Source of the DNA: Macrostomum hystrix
Taxonomy: Eukaryota > Platyhelminthes > Macrostomidae
Direction: 5' to 3'
NCBI GenBank assembly: GCA_950097015.1
Contig: CATNEN010000025.1
Location: 2,602,001-2,666,000, forward strand
Length of the DNA: 64,000 bases
Under the pieces are notes generated by a model. The model saw only the letters and a list, made by a program, of their open reading frames with translations, made no database searches and was not told where the DNA came from. A program made the position numbers and the translations under genes. Of this stretch, positions 15,001 to 22,945 are shown piece after piece. Positions within the stretch are counted from its first letter, which is position 1, and each line of letters opens with the position of its first letter.

Positions 15001-18000
15001 GAGGGTCAAAGCGGGATGAAGACACTGGGAAGGGAGGGTCAAAGCAGGATAAAGACACTGGGAAGGGAGGGTCAAAGCTGGATGAAGACACTGGGAAGGG
15101 AGGATCATAGCAGGATGAAGACACTGGGAAGGGAGGGTCAAAGCGGGATGAAGACACTGGGAAGGGAGGGTCAAAGCGGGATGAAGACACTGGGAAGGGA
15201 GGATCAAAGCAGGATGAAGACACTGGGAAGGGAGGGTCAAAGCTGGATGAAGACACTGGGAAGGGAGGGTCAAAGCTGGTCAGAGAGACTTTAAGTTGCT
15301 AATCGATCCTAAATTTGTGACAGTTTTTCTGTATAGTTTTATAGGAAGAATTTTGTTAAATCTCAGCGCAAAGTTTCGCTTGGCAACTGAGCTAGTGAAA
15401 TAACAGATTGCGTCACACTAAAATCTCAGATTGAGGCTGTATCCGCACCTGCCCACAGACTAATTACAGCTACACCAATTAATGTTGTTGTCGAGGTAAA
15501 TCGTAATTATTACTAATTGATTGTGCTGTTTCAAAATCGCAGATCAATTAGTGCGTCAGTAAGAAAAAAGCGAAAGAAGAAACAGACGAGTTTAAGAAAA
15601 AACAATTACACAAACAGTGACTTATTTTCTGCACAAAAAAATGAAATCTGACAAATTATGACTTGCAAAAAATAGCACGTGCGATAATTGAATAGAAGCT
15701 GGGTTTAAGCCACGTGGGTCAGTCCGGACCCCAACCCCTCTGTCCTCTCACCCACCTCCCTCCTTGCCTTACTCCAATTGGCCACAAGAGCCAATGAGCA
15801 CGCGACTCACTGACTCCAAAGAAATCCTGGGTGAGCACACGCATGGGCAGTTGTTTAGTTGGTCGCGTGCGTTTCGTATTGGATCGGTGAGAGCGGAGGA
15901 GGGGTGGGCTGCGCATGTGAAGTTTCTAGAGACTGTGGAATACATATAATCCAGACGCGTGCCTGCTCCGCAATAAAAAAGCTAACAAACATCTACAACA
16001 CATCCAGCTTAGCGAATAGTCAGTAGGAATTCAGAGAGAGAAAATGTTGCTATCAGTAGATCCCATTCAGCAGCAACAGCAGCAGCAGCCGCGTCCGGTT
16101 AGGCGACCATTCTCTCAGTTCTCCTCCTCCATGCGTTCTTGTCGGCGGCGTTTGTCGCGTCGGCGACAGCGCCAGCCGATGTCTTCGCCGCCGCCGACGC
16201 CGTCGTCGCCTTTGCCAGTTAACGCTTTCTACAGCCGGAAGCGCCTGTCCTCCAGCATTGGCTTGGCCGCCTCCGCCGGCCCGTCCGAAGCAGCTGGTGG
16301 CATTTCTGTGCCCCGGAGTTTCAACTTTTGCAACGCAACGCCGCCGCCTCCGCCACCGCCGCCGCTGAAACGGCATCGGGGCGGCTTCGACGGCTTTGTT
16401 GAAGAAGGCGGCGGCGGCGGCGGCGGTGGAAGCGGCCTGCTTCGCCGACTTCGCGACTCACTTCGTCGGCCATTCCTTGCTCGCAGTAGTAGGCCTAGGA
16501 AATACCGATTAAATGCCACGGCTACTGCTACTAGTAGCAGCAATCACATTCTCATTGGCAACAGTCGTGACGTTGTCGTTGAGAATGCTAGCAGCAGTGC
16601 CAGTCTGTGCCGGCGAGCTGGGCTTTGGCGTCTCCGCGGCGCCACGCCTTCGCCGTTATCCTCGCCGTCCGTCCTAACCCCGCTGCGCCGCCCTCCGCCA
16701 AAATCGCCGCTAACATTCGCATCCGCCTCATCCACAGCCTGTCATCGAATGATTGCGGCCGCCTCGCGCTACCCGGCTCAGGCGGCATCTTCGGCTAGCG
16801 CCACCGGCAGGCCGTCTCCCAGTCATCAGTATCAGCAGCAGCAGCAGCGGGCTCCGCTAGGCGCCTACAATTTACCTGCCACCGGTCACGTGATCGGCAG
16901 TCGCGATGTGAGTTAAAATAATATTTCGTTGTTTTTTCAATAATTTTTACACGTTCTAAAATAAATATACAAAACCTGTCTCTAGGCCCGCTGAGTTTCT
17001 TATTTCAGAAACTAAAACTTAATTACAGAAATTCTTTTAAATATTTGACACTGTCGGGAAGATAACTATATCTGTAGGGATATTGGATCATCTTCTGGTG
17101 GCCATTGTTGCCTGCGATATTTTATTACAAAAGAAAATAACGTGGTTCGGATATAAAAAAGCTAGACAGGAAAGTTTCTCAAAAATTCTTCCTCTAGCTA
17201 TTTCATTTTATTCCACTCCGTTGTCCCGTATTCGATTTCGGGGCGGGGGGGGAACCATTGTTGTGTGCGGGCGGCTGCGGGTAACCAGGCCCCCCAAATT
17301 GTATTTATCAATTTTTTTCTCTCTCTCTGTGTGTGTGTGTTTAGTAGATGTCGCGGGCCGCGGCCCTCTAGAGAGAGGGCTGCTGGTCTCTGGGCCCTCG
17401 GCTCCCATCTGCCCATGGGCGCCACTGTCCCCCCCCAGGGGCCAGTCAGAACAATTGTTGGGATTTATTTATTGCTTCAGAGGGTGGTTAGGAAGATTGT
17501 GAACCCCATTGTTAAAAATTGAAGGATTTCTGGTCCTTGCTATCTTGCCCAATTGTGTTAGTTCTCTCATATCACCTGGCTGTGTTGTGTGTGTGCTGGA
17601 GTGAGTTGTTTGTTGCCCTCTTATATCCAACTCGCATGCCATGAAGTTTGATAGTGTCTCGTGCCTGGCTTCATCCCACCTCATGCTAGGAATGGACCGA
17701 ATTTTAATTAGTTTATTACTTGTCTGCCCTAGGAGCTGCTAGTCTTTGTTTGAAAACTAATGCTAGGTCTAGGGCAGTAGTAAAGGCTGTTTTAGATTTT
17801 CAGTTCGTTCTAACAAATTTTTATTATGCGCTCAATCTGCACTCGGATAGCTCAACATGCTAACCCTGGGCATCAATAGCATCTTGCTCTACATTATAGT
17901 TCTTTTTTATAACGCCTACTTATAGTAGGATATGAAGTAAGATGTATGTTTATTTATTTAATATTCCAGCAACAACAGGGGCCAATCTCTAGTGTTGCGC

Positions 18001-20543
18001 AGTACTATGAACCCGTGGCCCACAGCCTGCCAGTCCAGTACCAGCAGCAGCCATTGTCACCGCAGCAGCAGCAGCAGCAGCAGCAGCTGCCTCAGTCAGT
18101 TTGCTTCAAGTCGGCTGGCAAGAAGACGTCAGACAGTGTTCTCTGGGTGAGTTGGTTTATTTTACCTACAAGATCAGAACAGATTTTTAAACTGAGCATT
18201 GGTTTCTAATCTTTACTTTCTTGCCCATTGTTTGCCACACAGGAGAGACAAGCAGGTCACAATGCCTCCATGGCAATGACTGCCGCTCCCGCAATGGTTG
18301 CCAACTGTCAGCAGCCCGCGCCGTTGGCTGCTCGCAGCTCCCGAGATCGGGCCAGCTATGCCCAGGGCGTTGCGTTTGTCGGATCGGTTGCCGCGGTAAG
18401 TTATCAGTGTTTACAAGGCAGCCGATATGTAGCGAAAAACCTATTGTGTCTTCTTAACTTATCTAATGTGTAATAAATAATTTATTAATCTTGCAGCAAG
18501 ATCAGCAGCTGCAGCAGCAGCAGTCTGGTAGCAACGCCACACCAACTCAGGGTCGCAAAAGTCGACGCCGTTCTAACTTGTTCAGCCGCAAAGACGAGGC
18601 ACAGCAGCAGCAGCAGCAGCTGCAGTCCGCATCCTCCGCTAGCACCCCTGCCGCTGTGCCAACTTCAACTGTTGGCTCCGGCCGAGCCATCCCAGTGAAG
18701 CAGGGCCACCTCAACAAGCGGAGCTCGGGTGGCGCGCTCAGCCGCTCAGACTGGAAGAAGAAATACGCGGCCCTATCAGAGGACGGCCAGCTCACCTACT
18801 ATGCCAGCCTGCACGACTACATGGCCAATTGCCACGGCAAGTCCATCGATCTCAGCCGGACCACCGTGAAGGTGCCCGGCCAGACTAGGCCGACATCCAA
18901 CGGGCTGCTGTTGAAGACTCAGCATTCTCAGCAGCAGCAGCAGCAGCCTTCGACTGCAGCGTCAGCATCGTCCCAGTCCCAGCCGCATCGACGGGCAAAG
19001 TCTAGCGGCCGATCTGGCTGCGGTGGCGGCGGCGGCGGCTCTTTTGACATCGCCGCCAGGACGCCGGATGACGACGTCGGGTCTGCAACAGCTGGCACCC
19101 CGGCGCCCGGCTGCGGCTTTGAGTTCACCATCCTATCGTTGGACAGCAGGACCTGGCAGTTTGAGGCGGCCAGCTTGGATGAACGCGACGACTGGGTCCG
19201 CGCCATCGAGCAGGGCATCCGCGCCGGCCTCCAGCTGCTTGGTCGCGACGGTCAGCCGATGACTAAAAATGGTGCCTCGGCGGCGTCGAAAGCTTCGCCA
19301 TCGTCGACCTCATCCGGATCGATTGCGACGTCAGCTATGCGGCTTCTGCGCGACATCCTGGGCAATGACCAGTGCGCCGACTGCGGCCGGTCCGACCCGG
19401 ACTGGGCCAGCATCAACCTGGGCGTACTGCTGTGCATCGAGTGCAGCGGCGCCCACCGTCAGCTGGGCACCCACCTCAGCCGGGTGCGCTCGCTGGCCCT
19501 AGACGACTGGCCGGCCAATCACGTGCTGGTGATGCGGGCGATTGGCAACCGGCTGGCCAATTCCGTCTGGGAGGCTCGCCTTGACGCCGGCGCCTACACT
19601 AAGCCCAGCCCGGACTCAGCCAGAGAGCACAAAGAACAGTTTGTGCGGGCCAAATACGAGAGGAAAGACTTTCTGCCCGAGCTGCCCTATCCGGATAGTC
19701 CGGTTCAGCAGCAGCTGGTGGATGCCATTGCCCGGTCTGACACTAGACAGGTGAGTGGCCTTGTTCTGTAACTATTTCAGTATTTTTATCGTTTGCATAA
19801 AATGGCCCGTTGAGAGTAGAATAGAGCAAGAAAATGTAAAAAAATCAATTTTAAAGATGGCAAATTCAATTTCAAAGATGGCACCTTCAATTCCAAAGAT
19901 GGCACCTTCAATTTCAAAGATGGCACCTTCAATTCCAAAGATGGCACCTTCAATTCCAAAGATGGCACCTTCAATTTCAAAGATGGCACCTTCAATTCCA
20001 AAGATGGCACCTTCAATTCCAAAGATGACACCCTTAATTTCAAAGATGTCACTTTTAAACTACTTTGGCTTTCAATGTTAGCAGATAAAATTTAAACAAT
20101 GGCATCTAAAGTCGTAGAGATGGCACTCTGGGTTCCGAAGATTGCGTTAAAAACTATACTGAACACGATTTGCTTCTCACCCGCAGGTGATCCTCTGCCT
20201 GGCCGTTGCCGGCTCAGCAGTCAACCGGCCGTACTCGCAGCAGGATCCCAGAGCCGCTGTGCACATTGCTGCCACCCTGGGCCAGCTGGCCTACCTGCAG
20301 CTGCTGCTCTGGTACGGCGCTGATCCGTGCGTTCGCGACGCCGAAGGTCGCACCGGCCATTTCTACGCGGCTGCGGCTGGCAAACCGGAGTGCGCCGAAT
20401 TCCTACTGCTGGCCGGCTGCCCGCCCACGGCCCTGCCGGCAGCGCCTGCCGCCACTATGTCGTCGAATTCGTCGTCTTCTAGGCGAAGATCGTCCAGAAC
20501 GGCTAGTCCAACTTCGCCGACAACACTAGAGATTGGATTGTAA
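244..20543 (+). CDS. AGAP: AGAP-family Arf GTPase-activating protein (centaurin gamma / PIKE), whole gene span
   Basis: AGAPs stimulate GTP hydrolysis on Arf proteins and carry an atypical GTPase-like domain; they act on endosomal and plasma membranes. I read exons 244-409, 1671-1729, 1824-1911, 2980-3210, 4073-4207, a possible microexon 10607-10669, 16024-16907, 17970-18146, 18243-18395, 18497-19750 and 20187-20543. All have GT/AG ends and compatible phases. The long product is about 1,170-1,190 aa, similar to long PIKE/AGAP2 forms; a short form from ATG 16044 would be 934 aa. Domain order is GTPase-like, Gln/Pro-rich linker, split PH, ArfGAP, ankyrin, which is diagnostic of the family. The ATG at 244 is the first Met in frame before the conserved [15 protein letters not shown] segment. 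Introns hold many minisatellites and one SINE. Family identity is firm; the 4.2-16 kb exon linkage is the weak part. Confidence 0.9.
835..1145. repeat. degenerate ~20-bp tandem repeat, AGAP intron 1
   Basis: About a dozen diverged copies of a unit like ATCATGCTACCCCTTAATAA. The copies differ much more from each other than in the other arrays, suggesting an old one. The rest of intron 1 (410-834, 1146-1670) is AT-rich with nothing I recognise. Confidence 0.6.
2340..2965. repeat. 27-29-bp minisatellite, AGAP intron 3
   Basis: Units of the form CCTCAAATCCTCATCCCTAA followed by TCCCCGAT or TCTCCGAT repeat with small indels. The array ends about 15 bp before the acceptor of the exon at 2980. Confidence 0.85.
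3291..3585 (-). mobile_element. SINE family A copy 1, truncated at the tRNA-like head
   Basis: It is antisense to AGAP, with an (AAT)n tail at 3291-3313 and the body GGGCTGCGGGCAATGGCACA through GTGTGTACATCTGCCCTGA to GCGCCCCAAATGA, where it breaks off. The same sequence recurs at six other places in this window. Confidence 0.75.
5280..5697. repeat. 17-bp minisatellite, left arm of an inverted array pair
   Basis: Units AGATCCTCTAACATCCC and variants (AACTTCCC, ACACCCC, CTCACATTCC) repeat about 24 times. The unit is the reverse complement of the array at 5815-6745. See the finding on the inverted pair. Confidence 0.9.
5815..6745. repeat. 17-bp minisatellite, right arm of an inverted array pair
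   Basis: Units GGGATGTTAGAGGATCT with variants (GTGAGAGGGTGTGGGATGTT, GGAAGTTAGAG) repeat about 54 times. The spacer to the left arm, 5698-5814, is non-repetitive. Open frames across it are by-products of the repeat. Confidence 0.9.
7435..8175. repeat. 16-bp minisatellite, AGAP intron
   Basis: Unit TAGATCCCAACTCACT with variants (AACACACT, AACTCACA, CCGAACTC), about 45 copies. The flanks 6746-7434 and 8176-8750 are AT-rich with no feature seen. Confidence 0.9.
8755..9165. repeat. 16-bp minisatellite related to the preceding one
   Basis: Unit GAAATCCCAATACGCC with variants, about 25 copies. It keeps the ATCCCAA core of the array at 7435-8175. The minus-strand open frames here ([10 protein letters not shown]-type repeats) are repeat artefacts. 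Confidence 0.9.
10120..10555. repeat. 16-bp purine-rich minisatellite
   Basis: Unit GAGACAGTGGAGAGAT alternating with GAGACAGTAGAGAGAT, about 27 copies. The alternating GTGG/GTAG pattern suggests a 32-bp higher-order unit in part of the array. It ends about 50 bp before the candidate microexon at 10607. Confidence 0.9.
10607..10669 (+). CDS. AGAP: candidate 21-codon AGAP microexon (end of GTPase-like domain)
   Basis: A good acceptor (TTTCTAGATTGCAG) and a fair donor (GTAATT) bound 63 nt. It is open in the phase-1 frame required by the exon ending at 4207 and leaves phase 1 for an acceptor at 16023. The peptide begins V-W-A-Q-Q-F-I-R-V, loosely resembling the A-Q-K-V-V helix that closes the domain in other AGAPs, then turns basic (SCRRSPRCK). 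A 21-codon stretch without stops is expected often by chance, so the support is splice sites, phase and a weak resemblance. It could be a false exon. Confidence 0.35.
10670..12290. other. AGAP intron sequence, little recognisable
   Basis: Non-repetitive, moderately AT-rich intron sequence. The only feature seen is a (TG)n dinucleotide run of about 17 units at 11986-12019. No conserved exon is visible. Confidence 0.5.
12293..12913. repeat. near-perfect 17-bp minisatellite
   Basis: Unit CAGTTTACCTGAATCTT, about 36 copies with essentially no variation over 611 bp. This is the most homogeneous long array in the window and so probably the youngest or most recently homogenised. Confidence 0.95.
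12914..13929. other. AGAP intron sequence between arrays
   Basis: AT-rich sequence. A 120-codon open frame at 13156-13518 shows no family resemblance and no splice context, and I do not call it a gene. Confidence 0.5.
13930..15283. repeat. 33-bp minisatellite, about 40 copies
   Basis: Unit GATGAAGACACTGGGAAGGG followed by AGGGTCAAAGCGG. The 33-bp period is a multiple of three, so one plus-strand frame and two minus-strand frames stay open for about 1.3-1.4 kb ([11 protein letters not shown]-type 11-residue repeats). Variation looks the same at all codon positions, which argues against coding. Confidence 0.95.
15670..15955 (+). promoter_or_regulatory. candidate internal AGAP promoter
   Basis: Three CCAAT boxes (15774-15778, 15791-15795, and inverted at 15878-15882), two CACGTG E-boxes (15676-15681, 15711-15716) and a TATA-like CATATAAT at 15943-15950 lie 95-370 nt before ATG 16044. 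The stretch is visibly more GC-rich than the intron around it. This is inference from motif clustering and position; no transcript evidence is available here. Confidence 0.45.
16044..16907 (+). CDS. AGAP: AGAP linker exon, probably also an alternative first exon (ATG 16044)
   Basis: The exon is open for 288 codons from ATG 16044 to a GTGAGT donor after 16907 (phase 0). It encodes a low-complexity linker: Gln runs, Arg-rich stretches, Pro runs (16340-16370), a Gly run (16410-16430) and Ser-rich segments, with no fold I recognise. It joins in phase with exon 17970-18146. An in-frame TAG at 16017-16019 stops reading through from further upstream. Either transcription starts nearby and uses this ATG, or the exon is entered at a weak acceptor after 16023, which fits the phase-1 end of the GTPase exons. 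CCAAT and TATA-like boxes just upstream favour an alternative promoter giving a form without the GTPase-like domain, as PIKE genes are known to do. Confidence 0.7.
16908..17969. other. AGAP intron with a GC-rich patch
   Basis: Mostly AT-rich. At 17240-17460 there is a GC-rich patch with a perfect 12-bp palindrome GGGCCGCGGCCC (about 17355-17366) next to a small CCCTCT...AGAGGG hairpin, plus short runs of C, CT and GT. It could be an old SINE fragment but I could not match it to the families seen here. Confidence 0.4.
17970..18395 (+). CDS. AGAP: AGAP exons: Gln-rich linker (17970-18146 and 18243-18395)
   Basis: These are two phase-0 exons of 59 and 51 codons, separated by a 96-bp intron with a GTGAGT donor and CACACAG acceptor. 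The second ends at a GTAAGT donor. They encode a Gln-rich linker (a run of CAG codons at about 18062-18087) with [16 protein letters not shown] and [16 protein letters not shown] segments. No domain is visible. They were assigned because the open frame, splice sites and phase join the flanking exons of the same gene exactly. Confidence 0.75.
18497..19750 (+). CDS. AGAP: AGAP exon: split PH domain and ArfGAP catalytic domain
   Basis: This single 418-codon exon has phase 0 at both ends. It starts with a Gln-rich lead and a basic [11 protein letters not shown] segment. The first half of the PH domain follows at about 18690-18890 ([48 protein letters not shown]). A Ser/Gln/Gly-rich insert of about 70 residues is typical of AGAP split PH domains. 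The second half lies at about 19115-19230 ([26 protein letters not shown]). The ArfGAP domain lies at about 19345-19720, with zinc ligands C-x2-C-x16-C-x2-C (CADC ... CIEC), the presumed catalytic arginine in SGAHRQLG, then [13 protein letters not shown]. All catalytic features look intact. Confidence 0.93.
19855..20062. repeat. 21-bp minisatellite in the last AGAP intron
   Basis: Unit AAAGATGGCACCTTCAATTCC alternating with ...AATTTC, about 10 copies. The 21-bp period keeps a frame open (KMAPSIP repeats) from the preceding exon's flank. It is intronic between 19750 and 20187. Confidence 0.9.
20187..20543 (+). CDS. AGAP: AGAP last exon: ankyrin repeats and stop
   Basis: The exon joins in phase 0 after a CCCGCAG acceptor and runs to TAA at 20541-20543. 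It encodes ankyrin-type repeats ([34 protein letters not shown] and a second unit ending [12 protein letters not shown], shown here only by their key positions), matching the C-terminal ankyrins of AGAPs, which include a LLIWYG-like signature. A short Ser/Pro/Arg-rich tail follows. Confidence 0.9.
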   Translation: MILCLAVAGSAVNRPYSQQDPRAAVHIAATLGQLAYLQLLLWYGADPCVRDAEGRTGHFYAAAAGKPECAEFLLLAGCPPTALPAAPAATMSSNSSSSRRRSSRTASPTSPTTLEIGL

Positions 20544-20625
20544 AAGCGAGACTGGAAGCAGAAGTATTGACGAGCAGATTTTATTTGCACTAATCGAGTT
20601 TCTAGTGTTTCCCTTACTTGTTAAA

Positions 20626-20980
20626 ATCCCAACTAGATGAAATCCCAACTCAATTCAAACCCATATTCTTTAAAAGCTCCATGCTCTATAAAAGTCGGTA
20701 CTACTTCAAATCCCTACTCACTTGAAATCCCTACTCACTTGAAATCCCTACTCACTTGAAATCCCTACTCACTTGAAATCCGAACTCACTTGAAATCCCT
20801 ACTCACTTGAAATCCCTACTCACTTGAAATTCCTACTCCTTAAAATCCGTACTTATTTAAAATCCCTATTCGTTTAAAATCTCTACTCATTTAAAATCCG
20901 TACTCACTTAAAATCCCTATTCACTTAAAATCCTTACTCCCTTAAAATCCCAACTTCTTTAAAATTCCTAATTGATGAAA
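20626..20980. repeat. 17-bp array in the probable AGAP 3' UTR
   Basis: Unit TTGAAATCCCTACTCAC with decaying variants (TTTAAAATCCGTACTCA), about 20 copies, starting 83 nt after the stop codon and before the first AATAAA. It shares the AAATCCC core with other arrays in this window. Confidence 0.85.
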
Positions 20981-21286
20981 ATCACTTCTCATGAAATCGC
21001 GATCCAGTAGGAAGTAAATCTCAAACATTACCAAGATATTACCCACTGTAGAAATCTATCTTTTTGGATTATTCTCTAAAGAAAAGAAGCGAAGCGCCTC
21101 TATTGTTGCTCTGTTGCGTGTTCAACTCATTGCTAATTCTCGCTGTAGTTTTTTGTAGTATTTAACTAAAGTGTTACAAACCCAAAGCATTATTTTAAGT
21201 ATACCAAAAGAAGAAAAGGAAAAAATGTACTATTCCTAAAATTCCAAAATACTCATTAACTTGCTGTACCTGGCTATACTCTGGGT

Positions 21287-21608
21287 AATAAACTCTGCTT
21301 AACTATTTTGATTTACAACTTGTTATTATCCACATCCCAATCTCTTTATTCCATTACATTCTACTTGAAAACTTTTTTCTGTCTCCGCGCGCTTTTCAGC
21401 AATATGTACATATATACAACTATTATACTTTATTATACTAATATTAATTATTTTTGTCACGGTTTTTATTAGTCAAACCACAGCTGCAGTTTATTTTCTT
21501 AATTTGCTACTAATAGTAATATTTTTATTTTCTATCTTTAATATGACCGCTTGCAATTCTTTTTAGAGCTTATACATACATTGTGGTATATATTGTGGTA
21601 GTAATAAA
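21287..21608 (+). terminator. candidate AGAP polyadenylation signals
   Basis: AATAAA occurs at 21287-21292 and again at 21603-21608, the latter followed by T-rich sequence. They lie 0.75-1.06 kb after the AGAP stop, so the 3' UTR would include the 17-bp array at 20626-20980. Confidence 0.5.
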
Positions 21609-21609
21609 G

Positions 21610-22131
21610 CTTTTATTTTTTACTTTTTTGCACCCTATAGGTCATATTTTTCCCATAAACAAAACTGTTTCCAAGTCTTATTGCAACGTATAAGCGTGAT
21701 GGATATATGTTCAATGTTTACTAATTTATTTACTATTTTTTCCGCTATCGCCATTTGGGGTTGCTTGCTTAGATGTGCGTGTCACGTGTATGTACAATGA
21801 ATAATGCAAATATACATATATAGAGCTGCGTTTTCATTCGAGTTTCATTTAAAAGGTTAAATAAAAAATAACACTAAGATCATTTACTCACGCTTTGCCA
21901 GCAATGAAAGACTAAATAATAGGCTAATGCTTCACATTACATAGAATTCATTTCTCGCATAAAGCAGCTCGCTTCAACATCAACTGAAAATACCAGCCAG
22001 ATTTATCAATCGAACTATCTTCAATTCCGAACTAGCTAGCTCGTACAACAGCCAAACAGAAAAATCAACATTTGTTAAGCTATAACAACGCCAACAGCTG
22101 CCCTCAACAAAATCGCCAAAACTTCAACAAA
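21610..22131. other. intergenic, AT-rich
   Basis: Nothing recognisable. The sequence becomes CAACA-rich towards the satellite that begins at 22132. Confidence 0.5.
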
Positions 22132-22945
22132 ACTGCTATGAGAGCGACAGAACTGCTATGAGAGCGACAAAACTGCTATGAGAGCGACAACTGCTATGAG
22201 AGCGACAAAACTGCTATGAGAGCGACAAAACTGCTATGAGAGCGACAGAACTGCTATGAGAGCGACAAAACTGCTATGAGAGCGACAGAACTGCTATGAG
22301 AGCGACAGAACTGCTATGAGAGCGACAAAACTGCTATGAGAGCGACAAAACTGCTATGAGAGCGACAGAACTGCTATGAGAGCGACAAAACTGCTATGAG
22401 AGCGACAAAACTGCTATGAGAGCGACAGAACTGCTATGAGAGCGACAAAACTGCTATGATAGCGACAAAACTGCTATGATAGCGACAAAACTGCTATGAG
22501 AGCGACAAAACTGCTATGAGAGCGACAGAACTGCTATGAGAGCGACAGAACTGCTATGAGAGCGACAAAACTGCTATGAGAGCGACAGAACTGCTATGAG
22601 AGCGACAAAACTGCTATGAGAGCGACAAAACTGCTAACAGAACAACAAAACTGCTATGAGAGCGACAGAACTGCTATGAGAGCGACAGAACTGCTATGAG
22701 AGCGACAAAACTGCTAACAGAACAACAAAACTGCTATGAGAGCGACAAAACTGCTAATAGAACAACAAAACTGCTATGAGAGCGACAAAACTGCTATGAG
22801 AGCGACAGAACTGCTATGAGAGCGACAAAACTGCTATGAGAGCGACAAAACTGCTAACAGAACAACAAAACTGCTATGAGAGCGACAGAACTGCTATGAG
22901 AGCGACAAAACTGCTATCAGAGCAACAAAACTGCTATGAGAGCAA
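22132..22945. repeat. 20-bp satellite block
   Basis: Unit AACTGCTATGAGAGCGACAA, about 41 copies. Most variation is a single A/G (GACAAAA versus GACAGAA). A variant CTAACAGAACAACAAAACTG appears four times towards the right end, and CTATCAGAGCAACAAAACTG once at the edge. The LINE at 22946 is inserted at its right end, and matching sequence resumes after the LINE at about 25078. Confidence 0.93.

Noticed and set aside
13849-15294. Overlapping open frames of 440-474 residues on both strands
   Set aside because: They follow entirely from a stop-free 33-bp tandem unit; no domain, start context or splice logic supports translation.
17240-17460. GC-rich patch as a possible extra AGAP exon
   Set aside because: Open frames are short, no conserved motif is present, and the neighbouring exons already join in phase without it.
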